Below the pieces are notes generated by a model. The model saw only the letters and a list, made by a program, of their open reading frames with translations. It had not been told where the DNA came from and searched no databases. A DNA stretch of 64,000 nt from Amyelois transitella (taxonomy: Eukaryota > Arthropoda > Insecta > Lepidoptera > Pyralidae): NCBI RefSeq assembly GCF_032362555.1, contig NC_083514.1:11331001-11395000 (forward strand). The letters run 5' to 3'. Below are positions 38,901-48,923 of this stretch, in pieces. Numbering within the stretch: the first letter of the stretch is position 1; each line of letters starts with the position of its first letter. Position numbers and translations under genes: made by a program.

Positions 38901-41066
38901 GACTGGGATGCCCAGATACCAGACAATCTTCGAGAAGAATGGTTAGAGTTTCGAAAACAACTACTCACCCTACAAAACATACAACTAGACAGGTGGATTC
39001 ATACTCACCCTGACAATGATAAAGTTGAGCTTGTCGGATTCGCAGATGCATCAACTTTAGCATATGCCGCAGTTTTATACGTGCGAGTAATTCAAGGAGA
39101 TGAAGTCCATGTAACAATATTGGAAAGTAAAACAAAAGTGGCACCTCTGAAACAAATCTCTGTCGCTCGTTTAGAGTTGTGCGCGGCAGTACTTCTAGCG
39201 AAACTTCTGGCTGAAGCAACAAATATATTGAATATTCCAAAACACAACGTCTATGCATACACTGATTCGACTGTTGCTTTAGCCTGGATACAATCACAAC
39301 CTATACGTTGGCAAACATTTGTAGCCAACCGAATCACAGAAATTCAAACTCGACTAGATAATGATAGATGGAACCATGTAGCATCTGAAGAAAATCCTGC
39401 TGACATTGCATCCCGTGGTATTGAACCCTCAGAATTAAAAGACAATCAGCTGTGGTGGAAGGGACCTCAGTGGATGAAAAGAAAGACAATTAACACAAAT
39501 AAGAAACACATACCAGAAACAAAATTAGAAGAAAGAAAACAAACTACAAAGGCATTTTTTAACAAAAAAGAAGAACACACAATTTTAGAAAGTTTTTCTA
39601 CGCTAAAAAGAATGCTTAGAGTACTTACCTTTTGCCGAAGATTTCTCAATCTGAAAACAAAAAAAGAACTACAAGAAAAATATCCTACTTACCTTACCGC
39701 TGATGAAATGAAGACAACTCTTGACTCTTGCATAAGAATGATTCAGGAAACAGAATTTGCTGAAGAACTTGTAGATCTGAAAGAAAAAGGAAAGATTAAA
39801 AAGCGAAGTAAATTAATATCACTCACCCCATACATAGACGAAAATGGATTGTTACGCGTAGGTGGCAGGTTGCAAGCAGCTAAAATAACACATGATAAAA
39901 AACATCAAATAATAATACCAAAGAATACTCACCTCGGAGAGCTGTTGATCCAGGACGCTCACGAACGTTTGATGCACGGCGGAACAGCCTCTACCATGAA
40001 TTTGCTTCGATCCCGGTATTGGATAATAGGCTTGAAACCATCAGTGAAAAGACACATCAGTAATTGCATACGATGTATAAGATACAATTCTAAACCAAAA
40101 CAGCCACTTATGGGCGAACTCCCAAGTGTACGAGTCAACCCAGGGAGAGTATTTGAAGCTTGTGGTGTTGACTTTGCAGGTCCTATTCAAATGAGAGTCT
40201 CAAAGGGTAGAGGACAAAGGTCTTCTAAGGGATATATTTCATTATTTGTATGCATGAAAACAAAGGCGATTCACTTGGAAGCAGTGAGCGACCTCACTAC
40301 ACCAGGATTTATCGCGGCATTTCGCCGATTTGTGTCACGTCGAGGATACTGTTTAGATATGTGGAGCGACAATGGCTTGAACTTCGTTGGTGCGGCCAAC
40401 GAACTGACACAAATGTTTGGTCAAAGTATGTCTGGTGTAGTCAAAGAGATAGCGGAATTGTTAGAGAACGATGGCACGAGATGGCATTTTATACCACCAA
40501 AAAGTCCCAATTTCGGGGGGTTATGGGAATCAGGTGTGAAGTCAGTGAAGACGCACTTGTTAAAAACAATCGGCGACTCAACACTAACATATGAAGAGAT
40601 GTCGACCGTTCTTTGTCAGATAGAGGCGTGCCTCAATTCCAGACCCATTTGCCCGCTCAGTGATCATCCGGATGACTTGACACCATTAACCCCAGCACAC
40701 TTTTTAGTAGGAGAACCGTTGATCCTATTACCTGAAAAATTAATTAATGTCAATGAAATAATTAGTCCTTTACAACGCTGGAAGCTTACCCAAAAGATGA
40801 CAAGTAGCTTCTGGAACAGATGGTCGAAGGATTATCTCCACAATATGCAACAACGAAGCAAATGGCAAACTAAGTCAGAAGCACCCAGATTAGGTGACTT
40901 AGTAATAATTAGAGAAGACGACATGCCGCCAGCAAAATGGTTGTTGGGTAGAATAACTGCAGTACATCCAGGACCAGACGGAGGAGTTAGAGTGGTAACA
41001 TTAAAGACTAAAACTTCAGTTCTGAAACGCCCTACATCAAAATTAATAATGTTACCTCAAGTATAG
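35967..41066 (+). CDS. BEL/Pao Gag-Pol polyprotein
   Basis: Single frame of 1,699 residues from the ATG at 35,967. The N-terminal Gag-like part (about 1-310) is followed by Cys/His clusters near 317-375 (CAFCKEDHYIYQC, CFNCLIPNHSANKC, CRICYKKHH). An aspartic protease core (LIDQGSQASF) lies near 435. The reverse transcriptase has YMDD near 848, and RNase H has GFADAS near 1023. The integrase has an H2C2 zinc finger (about 1334-1365) and the three acidic residues in VDFAGP, WSDNGLNF and GLWESGV (about 1400-1520). Domain order PR-RT-RH-IN in one fused Gag-Pol frame is standard for BEL/Pao. No stop or frameshift interrupts it. Copying would proceed through virus-like particles in the cytoplasm with integration in the nucleus. 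Confidence 0.95.
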   Translation: MEKINQLLSLQDERMESIKKAQVNYGKTPKARITPSYLDTRLENLEATWNSFKSSHEYLISNISKETRKTLSYFLSDTYDTCEELYIMYKSDLKTKLSDLTATTHTPALQEPKKATTEIKLPHIKLPQFSGKYTEWTSFHDLFNSIIHTNQSLDNVQKLHYLKSSLTGEAEQLLRSIPITNQNYSQAWEILKNRYNNKRFISNCIFKRLFNIRNITSESAFHIKQLLDTTVECLTSLKNLGLPADQWDAIIIYLTVSKLDPESHRLWEQGISAEREDFPSFDTLKQFMESRFRSLEMIEPATKTNKSKTFHATVESGSCAFCKEDHYIYQCKQFVKLQYKEKHDFVQNNNLCFNCLIPNHSANKCMRRTSCRICYKKHHSLLHPEKKEESVREEKHKDSSTNIVSHFVNQPGQILLATALVDVTSRHGQKHVYRALIDQGSQASFVTEDLVQTMGLKKTKISGVVSGLSEGKQLHTKYMVEVQLQSRYNPNNTILVKAYILKTITNYLPTQSITVSNWPELEEITLADPTFHVPNKIHLLLGAEVYSEIIEAGLMKSPSGIIAQKTQLGWILSGDTNNTKPIKQKQIISLHLCVCENEILRKFWEVENEILTCERKLTKDEKRCEEIYKETTTRTESGRYKVQLPFKEGINTPVDKCGMTKDIATSRFLQLERKLEQNSKLKEEYTKVIKEYEDLGHMTLAKTEERDVIYLPHHAVIRNDKDTSKLRVVFDASSKGSKGQSLNDTLLTGPVIQKDLRSLIILWRQHKIALVSDIIKMYRQVLISENHSNYQRIIWRDNPHEDCRSYNLVTVTFGTACAPFLAVRTLFQVAEDEKHKYPLGAEIVKSYFYMDDLMTGAHDDILAIEIYKQVNELLQSAGFILQKWSSNSDNLLNTIQQTKDQLQPYEIKFDKIIKILGISWDRNDDKFKISVNLPEPTLPITKRSILSDVARLFDPFGWLAPVIIRAKVLIQKLWLSNADWDAQIPDNLREEWLEFRKQLLTLQNIQLDRWIHTHPDNDKVELVGFADASTLAYAAVLYVRVIQGDEVHVTILESKTKVAPLKQISVARLELCAAVLLAKLLAEATNILNIPKHNVYAYTDSTVALAWIQSQPIRWQTFVANRITEIQTRLDNDRWNHVASEENPADIASRGIEPSELKDNQLWWKGPQWMKRKTINTNKKHIPETKLEERKQTTKAFFNKKEEHTILESFSTLKRMLRVLTFCRRFLNLKTKKELQEKYPTYLTADEMKTTLDSCIRMIQETEFAEELVDLKEKGKIKKRSKLISLTPYIDENGLLRVGGRLQAAKITHDKKHQIIIPKNTHLGELLIQDAHERLMHGGTASTMNLLRSRYWIIGLKPSVKRHISNCIRCIRYNSKPKQPLMGELPSVRVNPGRVFEACGVDFAGPIQMRVSKGRGQRSSKGYISLFVCMKTKAIHLEAVSDLTTPGFIAAFRRFVSRRGYCLDMWSDNGLNFVGAANELTQMFGQSMSGVVKEIAELLENDGTRWHFIPPKSPNFGGLWESGVKSVKTHLLKTIGDSTLTYEEMSTVLCQIEACLNSRPICPLSDHPDDLTPLTPAHFLVGEPLILLPEKLINVNEIISPLQRWKLTQKMTSSFWNRWSKDYLHNMQQRSKWQTKSEAPRLGDLVIIREDDMPPAKWLLGRITAVHPGPDGGVRVVTLKTKTSVLKRPTSKLIMLPQV

Positions 41067-41139
41067 AATACACACCAAGATGGTGAACCTAACCAAAAGG
41101 AAAGGTAGAAGAGAAGAACAGAGTTCTTGGCGGGCGGGA

Positions 41140-41322
41140 TGTCCGATTAGTTTTCCTATTTTTCACAACAGATGGCGTGCTGCCGTATTAGAACGCGCTT
41201 TAGTTATTTTCATGGTTGTTTGTATAGTGTTTGACAATTTATATATGTACAGTCTTTAATACAGGTTTCTTCGTATTCCGAGTTTCATTTTTGGACCCAG
41301 TACGGCATTGTTTAGGTAGCCA
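41140..41322 (+). repeat. 3' LTR of BEL/Pao element
   Basis: Identical in reading to the 5' LTR; bounded on the right by AAGT, which is also the base group before the 5' LTR. A purine-rich run just upstream (41,095-41,139) would be the polypurine tract region. Confidence 0.92.
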
Positions 41323-41389
41323 AAGTAGTTATTCTATTTGCTCCTGAAGGTTTAAGTCTGTTCTGTATGTAGGTATCTTGTGACATACA

Positions 41390-42496
41390 AACATATAATC
41401 ATGTCTATAGCTCTTGCGGGGTAGATAGAGCCAAAAGTCTTAAAAAGACTAAAGGGCCACGTTCAGCTGTATGAGAAGTTCTTCTTCCTCTTTGCCTTAT
41501 CCCGTCACGTGGAGTCTGCTCTTCTCATTTTTCTTCGCCATGACATTCTGTCTAGTATGTCGTGTCTTTATTTTTTGTGTACTAGAAATTTTCCGTTTTT
41601 ACGGGACTAGTCATACTGGTGTACCGCGGGTAGGGAGGGCCCCTGGATGGCTAGTTATTGAATTTATTCGTTTCAGACAATTATACATACAATATTTTTC
41701 TTATATCAGTTTAAATATCAGTAATGAAAATATGGATTACAGTTTTAGGTTAAAGACTTGTCGACTCTCCTCGTGGATAATAATAAGGCATGATCTTATA
41801 ACTTGCATACAATCATCTTCATTTGTTCATTGACTAGAGTAAGTAAATACACTTACGATTTCCCGGTCAAAAATACAAACAATTATATTTTTTTTTTGTT
41901 TCTTGTGTAGTATAGGTACATAAATAAGTAAATAAAAAATCTCGTTAATTTCTATTCCCGCGGCGATTCAGAGAAATTCTCTACAACTATCTAATCTATC
42001 TCCTGAAAATAGTGTTTTGTTATTTTTCTGTTTCAAATCTTGGGATGTGCGTTTATATTTTAGTCAATGTCCTCATTTATATATTTTAAACTTAGACAAA
42101 TTAACGGATTCCTAAGTGGAAACGTGATTTATTTGCCACATTTACAATTTAGGGCTCACTTTCCGAAATATAAAATAACCTTTTATTGATGTGTATTGTT
42201 GACCCTTTATTGCCCCATTGGAGGGATGGTGTGGTACTGATTAGATACTATTATTTATTTATTCAAGTAGGAACACAAAATTATATACAGGAGCATTAAA
42301 TACAGTAATTCTAGTACAAAGGTGCTACTAATTTCAATAGAAATCTCTTCCGCTACACCATAGCACTAAGTTAGTACTATTATACATATTCTGGATCCAG
42401 AGGTTAGCGTAGAGAACTGGTTTGCTAGGTTGCCCTGAAATTTTATGAAAGACAATTTTAAAGGATGTAAGTTTTACAACTACAAATATCATAAGA
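41390..42496. other. Intergenic stretch with repeat fragments
   Basis: Begins with a SINE A 5' fragment (41,390-41,475: 'ctcttgcggggtagatagag'). A minus-strand retroelement tail is likely near 42,245-42,400. The rest is AT-rich with no gene recognised. Confidence 0.4.
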
Positions 42497-42767
42497 CTAG
42501 CTGTGCCCGTGACTTCGTCCGCGTGGAACAGTTATTTTGGACATCATTAAGGCCCTCAAAGATGGATAATTTTCACCGTTTTTTTTTCCACATTTTCCAT
42601 TATTTCTTCGCTTCTAATAGTTGCAGCGTGATGTTATAGCCTAAAGCCGTCCTCGATAAATGGTCTATTTAACGCAAAAAGAATTTTTCAATTTGAACCA
42701 GTAGCTCTTGAGATTAGCGCGTTCAAACAAACAAACAAACTCTTCAGCTTTATAATATTAGTATAGA
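42497..42767 (-). mobile_element. Short non-autonomous Helitron, both ends present
   Basis: On the minus strand it runs from TCTATACTAATATTATAAAG at 42,767 to CACAGCTAG at 42,497, flanked by A and T. It is a 271-bp internal-deletion relative of the copy at 15,609-16,274. Confidence 0.8.
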
Positions 42768-43714
42768 TTAGGAGCAACGGAATTCGTACGAGAAAAAAGA
42801 TTCACGCTGCCGAAGCTGCGACCAACACAACACGGGCGGTAAACAAATATGTAGTTTTGTTAATTAAATTCGGTAAATACAAGTGTGTACATAATTAGTT
42901 AGGTGCTCTTGTACATAGGTGATTATATTTAGAATAAAAAATACATGACGCGCACGCGCTCATAATCATAATATTAAAAAAAATGAATAGCTAAAAAAAC
43001 TGCTTCATTGTTGCCTTACATACCTACAGGCGTAACCCAATGTCAAGGATGGCCGGAGACGTCATCTCGTGTCAGCGCGGGCTCCGTCACCGTCACTCGA
43101 AAGGTCGCTTGGTGGAGATATGCATAACCCAGATAGAAAATAAAATATGAGTGATTTTAATAGAAAATTACAACCGTAATTTGTCTTAAATGATTTTATG
43201 AGATAGTTTATACATACAAACATAAAGTCAGGTCTATATCCCTTGCGAGGTAGACAGAGCCAACAGTCTTGAAAAGACTGAACGGCTACGTTGGAATTGA
43301 AATTTAAATAGCAATAGGTTGCTAGCCCATCGCCTTTAAGTGGAATCTCGAGTTGATAAACCTTTTGAGCTTTATTACTACACCAGGATATTAATCCTTA
43401 TGATTAAAGATGTGATTATATGTATGTATATATATGACTTTCCCGTAAAAACTACAGTTCCCGTGGAATTTGCGAAAATCCTATAATATTTTTTTGGGGC
43501 GCTTAATTCGCATATTTAGGTGGCGATAAATTCGGGTGGGCGAAGCTGCGATTAAAAGCTAGTCATTAATAACAATACGGTTCATAATAGGTACGGCATG
43601 GGTAGCAATTCCACTCCAAGTGTTCAACATACCCACCCGGCTCATTTTGCGGTTCGCCAAACTTTTATTACTTGCATTGAAGTCAATCGGATATTAATCC
43701 ACAAAGGCCGTAAA
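42768..43714. other. Intergenic stretch with SINE family A copy
   Basis: A SINE A copy occupies about 43,215-43,370 ('ggtctatatcccttgcgagg', 'ttgctagcccatcgcc'). Otherwise I see no gene. Confidence 0.45.
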
Positions 43715-43970
43715 GGCCTCTATGGCGCAGCGGTAGTACGCTTGTCTGTGACACCGGAGGTCGCGGGTTCGAATCCCGACCAAGGCGTGATGAGAAAAGA
43801 ACTTTTCTGATTGGCCTGGGTCTTGAATACGTATCTATATAAGTATTTATTACAAAATATACCTAGTATCGTTTAGTTAGTATCTCGTAACACAAGTCTC
43901 GCACTTACTTCGAGGCTAACTCAATCTGTGTAATATGTCCCGTATATATTTATTATCATCACTTCATACT
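43715..43970 (+). repeat. SINE family C with tRNA head
   Basis: The head starts GGCCTCTATGGCGCAGCGG. It contains a consensus-like A-box (TGGCGCAGCGG) and a perfect B-box (GGTTCGAATCC), then an unrelated body to 'taatatgtcccgtatat'. A second copy lies in reverse at 54,057-54,287 with the same body, so this is a SINE and not a lone tRNA gene. Confidence 0.8.
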
Positions 43971-44290
43971 ATAGTCATAAAATCATTTCAGAAAACTTGT
44001 ATCCATGGCGTATTTTCTTAAAGGGTTTGGCCTGACTGTTGTTTCCCTGTATCCGTAAGGTATGTTTGACATTTGTCAATGTCAATTTTACTCGTGCCTG
44101 CCTAACCTACCAAATAGTACGTGATCCGTGGTCAGTCAGTTCAGTACAGTAACTAGTACTTCTTTGTTATTATTCAATCATTATAGATCAATATATTTAA
44201 TAATAGAAAATAGTAAATTTAAAAATGTTTTAAGTTAAGATCGTTCAACAGACAATCTTTACATACTCCTTTTACCTGAAATTAGCCGAT

Positions 44291-47200
44291 ATGGAGATAA
44301 TAAGGCGTAGTTTATATAATTGTAGACGATGTTCACACAGTGTAGGTTCTATTGGTCTGCGGTGCAAATATAGTGTAAAGGTTTGAATAAATTTCAAGTA
44401 TTGTAAATTAAATGTACCTGTGACAGTAATTTCAGTCATGTTATATCTTTATTCATTATTATCTGATACCTTTTTCATCTATAATTTGATAACCTCAGTT
44501 CTGATACTCAGCTGATTGTCAGTTATTCTGACAAAAATCTTAGAGAATAAAGATTCAAAGGCTGTTAACATATATAAATATCATCGATATTAGAATTGAA
44601 AAAAAAGCTGTTTACATATATAAATATCATCAATAGTAGAATTGAACAAAAAACTAGACCTTCAGGGGTACCTTGTTAATCTCCCGCTACAAACTTTTGA
44701 ATTCTCACTCTATCGGCCCTAATACCCTGATACTTGTGATAACTTCTAGAAATGTCTTGATAGAAAGAACTGGATGATGATGGTCCATTCCCGAGGCGTG
44801 TGGTGGCCGGGCTGCAGCCCACGGGCGCGCTGCACATTGGGAACTACTTTGGGGCGCTGCAACGCTGTGTGGAACTGCAGGACAAAGGCGATGACCTCAT
44901 GATCTTCATTGCAGACTTGCATGCACTTACTACCTATCAGGTAAAAATACATAGTGAAGGGTACTCTTCTAATTAATCTCAACACAAGTTAATAAAATCT
45001 CAATAAATAAGATTGTTTTAAAATCAAAAAATACATTTTGTTATGAATAAAAGATTAAAGAGACTATTGGATTGACAAGTGCAACTTCACTTCAAAATTT
45101 TTTACCAATTCAGACCAAAATTTTGCTTTGGCACTCCTTTATTTTGCCTCTTCTGGACTATGTTGACGTCTGTTTTCTGGATGTGACCGAGGATTTGTTG
45201 AACCAACTTGAAAATTTGCAAAATTTGTGCATCTGCTTCATATTTGGCCTTAAAAAGTTTGATCACATGTCTGAATTCCGAAAACAACTGAAATGGATTC
45301 TTATCCACTACTGACGTAACACTAGAATTCTTAATCTCTTTTACAACATTCTCCATAACCCCTCTTACCCGTCCTACCTGCGTGAAAGATTTTATTATAA
45401 AACCCCACTTACGCTTTATACTATACAAGCTTTCAGATTGACTAAGATGTACGTGTATACTCTGCCTAACACATGCTACTTTAAACCACCTGGAAATCTG
45501 TTTAACGGCTGAAACTCTTCGTCGTCGATTAAAACGCCACTTGTTTATTGTAGGTGTTTGTACCCCTTTACAGGAGCCGGCGGCCCTGCAAGAGAACATC
45601 CTCGACCTGACGGCGAGCATGCTGGCGGCGGGCGTGCAGCCGGCGCGCAGCGTGCTGTGGGCGCAGTCGGCCGTGCCGCGCCACGCCGAGCTGTGCTGGC
45701 TGCTGGCGTGCCTCGCCACGCACGCCCGCCTCGCGCATCTGCCGCAGTACAAGGAACGCGTGGAAGCGCACAAAGAGGTAATGTTCGCAGTGAGCCTTCA
45801 CTTTAATCTTTTTATACCGTGCGGCATGGAATGATGGCATGCGACATACTATTACACATTATGGCTCTGCTGCTCCGCAAAGTCATCATGGACAGAAAGG
45901 AAGCAGGTAGCATCCCACATGTAATTCCCTTGCGAAGTAGGTAGAGCCAGAAATACCGATAAATGCTTGATTTTTCTTGATTTCTAATGGTGCGATAGGC
46001 AGAACAACTGGTACATACTATGCTTTTTTCATTGCTATCAGATCAGCACGGGAGCCTGCACTAGATAAATGTTCTTATCTTCAATTATATTTTGACGATT
46101 GCTACAATCTGACGTGAATTGAATAAGTATAAACGGTTGGGTGGTGGCAGGTAGGGATGGGCCTGCTGCTGTACCCCGTGCTGCAGGCGGCGGACGTGCT
46201 GCTGTACCGCGCGCGCCGCGTGTGCGTCGGCGCCGACCAGCTGCAGCACCTGCAGGTGGCGGCGCAGCTCGTGCGCACCTTCCACCACCGCTACCGCCGC
46301 GTGTTCCCCGTGCCGCGCGCGCTGCTGCCCGGTCAGTGACTCTCTGCTTGTTGCTGCTGCAGCACTCGTGCGCACCTTCCACCACCGCTACCGCCGCGTG
46401 TTCCCCGTGCCGCGCGCGCTGCTGCCCGGTCAGTGACTCTCTGCTTGTTGCTGCTGCAGCACTCGTGCGCACCTTCCACCACCGCTACCGCCGCGTGTTC
46501 CCCGTGCCGCGCGCGCTGCTGCCCGGTCAGTGACTCTCTGCTTGTTGCTGCTGCAGCACTCGTGCGCACCTTCCACCACCGCTACCGCCGCGTGTTCCCC
46601 GTGCCGCGCGCGCTGCTGCCCGGTCAGTGACTCTCTGCTTGTTGCTGCTGCAGCACTCGTGCGCACCTTCCACCACCGCTACCGCCGCGTGTTCCCCGTG
46701 CCGCGCGCGCTGCTGCCCGGTCAGTGACTCTCTGCTTGTTGCTGCTGCAGCACTCGTGCGCACCTTCCACCACCGCTACCGCCGCGTGTTCCCCGTGCCG
46801 CGCGCGCTGCTGCCCGGTCAGTGACTCTCTGCTTGTTGCTGCTGCAGCACTCGTGCGCACCTTCCACCACCGCTACCGCCGCGTGTTCCCCGTGCCGCGC
46901 GCGCTGCTGCCCGGTCAGTGACTCTCTGCTTGTTGCTGCTGCAGCACTCGTGCGCACCTTCCACCACCGCTACCGCCGCGTGTTCCCCGTGCCGCGCGCG
47001 CTGCTGCCCGGTCAGTGACTCTCTGCTTGTTGCTGCTGCAGCACTCGTGCGCACCTTCCACCACCGCTACCGCCGCGTGTTCCCCGTGCCGCGCGCGCTG
47101 CTGCCCGGTCAGTGACTCTCTGCTTGTTGCTGCTGCAGCACTCGTGCGCACCTTCCACCACCGCTACCGCCGCGTGTTCCCCGTGCCGCGCGCGCTGCTG

Positions 47201-48667
47201 CCCGGTCAGTGACTCTCTGCTTGTTGCTGCTGCAGCACTCGTGCGCACCTTCCACCACCGCTACCGCCGCGTGTTCCCCGTGCCGCGCGCGCTGCTGCCC
47301 GGTCAGTGACTCTCTGCTTGTTGCTGCTGCAGCACTCGTGCGCACCTTCCACCACCGCTACCGCCGCGTGTTCCCCGTGCCGCGCGCGCTGCTGCCCGGT
47401 CAGTGACTCTCTGCTTGTTGCTGCTGCAGCACTCGTGCGCACCTTCCACCACCGCTACCGCCGCGTGTTCCTTTCCATGGTTTTCGTTATACATTAAACG
47501 GATCGGGCTACCGTTTTGAAATTATCTTCCAGATAACATAATGACAACTTAATTTTATATGGTTTCTCGTGTATTTATTGAAAATGAATAGTAATGACTG
47601 TGATTTCAGACGATGGCAGCCAGCGGTTGAGAAGTTTGCGAGACCCCACAAAGAAGATGTCCAAGTCAGATCCGGACCCCAAGTCGCGGATACTGCTCAC
47701 AGACCCCGATGACGTCATCACCCTTAAAATCAGGAAGGCAGTCACCGATTGCAATCCTCAGGTTACACTCGATTTATATTCGATAAGATTGAGATAAGTT
47801 TTATTATGCTCATTTATCACTAGTGTCAATTTACTAAGAAAACAAAGAACTTCACTCTAGTTATTCAGACTACTATTTTTGCTCGTCATCATTATAAGAC
47901 ACATATGTTAATCGTGATATTATGCTATATGTTTATTTATTTATAAGTTGAGTTCTAAATATAGGTAATGTACATTTTGCTTTCCAATAAAATAAATCTC
48001 AACAAAAGTGGGAGACTGGATTGATAAATGTATGTTTGTATATTTACTAAGTCAGGTCGTCCAAAGAGTATTGGTAGTTAACTGAAATTAAACACACTTA
48101 TTTTACATTAACGTTTATTGTTAAAATGCAATACTCATTCTTATATTCTATGATGTATTTGTATAAATTGATTGGGCTGATACTATTGTATTTGAAAAAA
48201 AAAATATTCAAGTTTATTTCCAAAACGTATCCTAAACTACATTCCATTCAGAGTCGCAGGCGTGCGTGTCCAGCATTATGATTGCTATGGTGACCAACAG
48301 TGTAACATTGGAGTCCGTGCGGCAGGTGACGTACGCGCCGGAGGAGCGGCCCGGCGTGTCCAACCTGGTGCAGCTGTACTGCCTGGCGGCCGCGCGCCTG
48401 CCCGAGGAGGCCGTGGAGGAGGCGGCCGGGCTCTCCACGGCGCAGTTCAAGCTGGAGGTGGCGCGCGCGCTGTGCGACAAGCTGCGCCCCGTGCGCGAGC
48501 GCTTCCTCGAGCTGCGCGCGCGCCCCGACATGCTGCGCGACGTGCTGCGCGCCGGCGCCGCCACCGCGCGCCTGCGCGCCGACGACACCTTCGGGCTGGT
48601 GCGCGAGGCGCTGGGGCTCGCCGCCACCGCGCCCGACAAACACACCAAAGTACTTCTCAAAAATTAA
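44291..48667 (+). CDS. WARS2: Mitochondrial tryptophanyl-tRNA synthetase (six exons)
   Basis: Exons 44291-44380, 44764-44940, 45574-45777, 46151-46331, 47610-47761 and 48326-48667 join in phase to 381 codons plus stop. The enzyme charges mitochondrial tRNA-Trp. The first 30 residues are Arg-rich with few acids, as in a mitochondrial presequence. Class I signatures are HIGN (about 54-57) and KMSKS (about 233-237). Between them come [15 protein letters not shown] and GADQLQHLQ of the bacterial-type TrpRS. The C-terminal part ([17 protein letters not shown] onward) is the helical anticodon-binding region. Exon 4 is followed directly by twelve 97-bp tandem units that copy its last 64 bases, its donor and 31 nt of intron. 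The normal protein requires splicing from the first donor to 47,610. The last exon's acceptor (gcggcag|GTGACG) has a poor pyrimidine tract and was chosen from family alignment. Confidence 0.88.
45072..45510 (+). pseudogene. Non-LTR polymerase C-terminal fragment in WARS2 intron 2
   Basis: The frame contains [21 protein letters not shown] and [20 protein letters not shown], then, after a stop, translated pieces like [11 protein letters not shown] and [12 protein letters not shown]. These are typical C-terminal motifs of insect jockey-type elements. Stops make it a dead fragment. Confidence 0.7.
46268..47472 (+). repeat. 97-bp tandem array built from a WARS2 exon end, donor and intron
   Basis: Twelve full units plus a 41-nt partial copy. 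GGTCAGTGACT recurs at 97-bp spacing from 46,331 to 47,398, and the units look identical. Apart from the first, each unit starts with an acceptor-like 'ttgttgctgctgcag', has 66 nt of exon-4 sequence, and ends with the donor CCCG|GTCAGT. The 31 nt between donor and next acceptor would be an extremely short intron. Exon pieces enter and leave in phase 1, so each adds exactly 22 codons if spliced. If the spacer is retained, translation stops at CCC GGT CAG TGA. The final partial copy has the acceptor but no donor. Confidence 0.93.
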
Positions 48668-48923
48668 ATATTTAACATCGTTCTTGCTTCTTTTATTTCA
48701 CAATACCTCGCACCCACTGTTACTTTACGACGACTTTGAACCACCACCTGATCCCCTATAAGGCAAATTTGAGATATTTTTTAGGGACGTTTTTTGCTTC
48801 GTCCATCACTTTCATCTTTCATGCAGGTGTTATTTTGGGATACCCTGATTATTTGCCTTTCACCAACAAAGTCCCCGATTCGATCAAATTTTGATTAGGA
48901 TCTGCTGACGAGGAACAGCGCCG

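Larger units (their letters stand above)
35301..41322 (+). mobile_element. BEL/Pao LTR retrotransposon, apparently intact
   Basis: Two 183-bp LTRs (35,301-35,483 and 41,140-41,322) begin TGTCCG and end GCCA, and I find no difference between them. AAGT flanks the element on both sides as a 4-bp target duplication. One 1,699-codon frame fills the interior. Identical LTRs and an open frame point to a recent insertion. It lies about 1.5 kb upstream of the fatty acid synthase start, in the opposite orientation. I see no envelope-like frame after the integrase. Confidence 0.93.

Noticed and set aside
35967-41066. Endogenous retrovirus with envelope
   Set aside because: The frame ends after the integrase and no envelope-like frame precedes the 3' LTR. 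Domain make-up fits a plain BEL/Pao retrotransposon.
43715-43790. Apparent tRNA gene with good A- and B-boxes
   Set aside because: The anticodon arm does not fold properly, and the same head with the same downstream body occurs at 54,057-54,287, so it is a SINE head.
46268-47472. CRISPR-like array
   Set aside because: Units are directly tandem with no unique spacers, and the content is an exon fragment in an insect gene.
46333-47494. Many identical 65- and 78-codon open frames on both strands
   Set aside because: They repeat every 97 bp and are shadows of the tandem array, not separate genes. The true frame is the WARS2 exon fragment.
48232-48675. Overlapping frames of 130-140 codons on both strands
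   Set aside because: Shadows of the last WARS2 exon.
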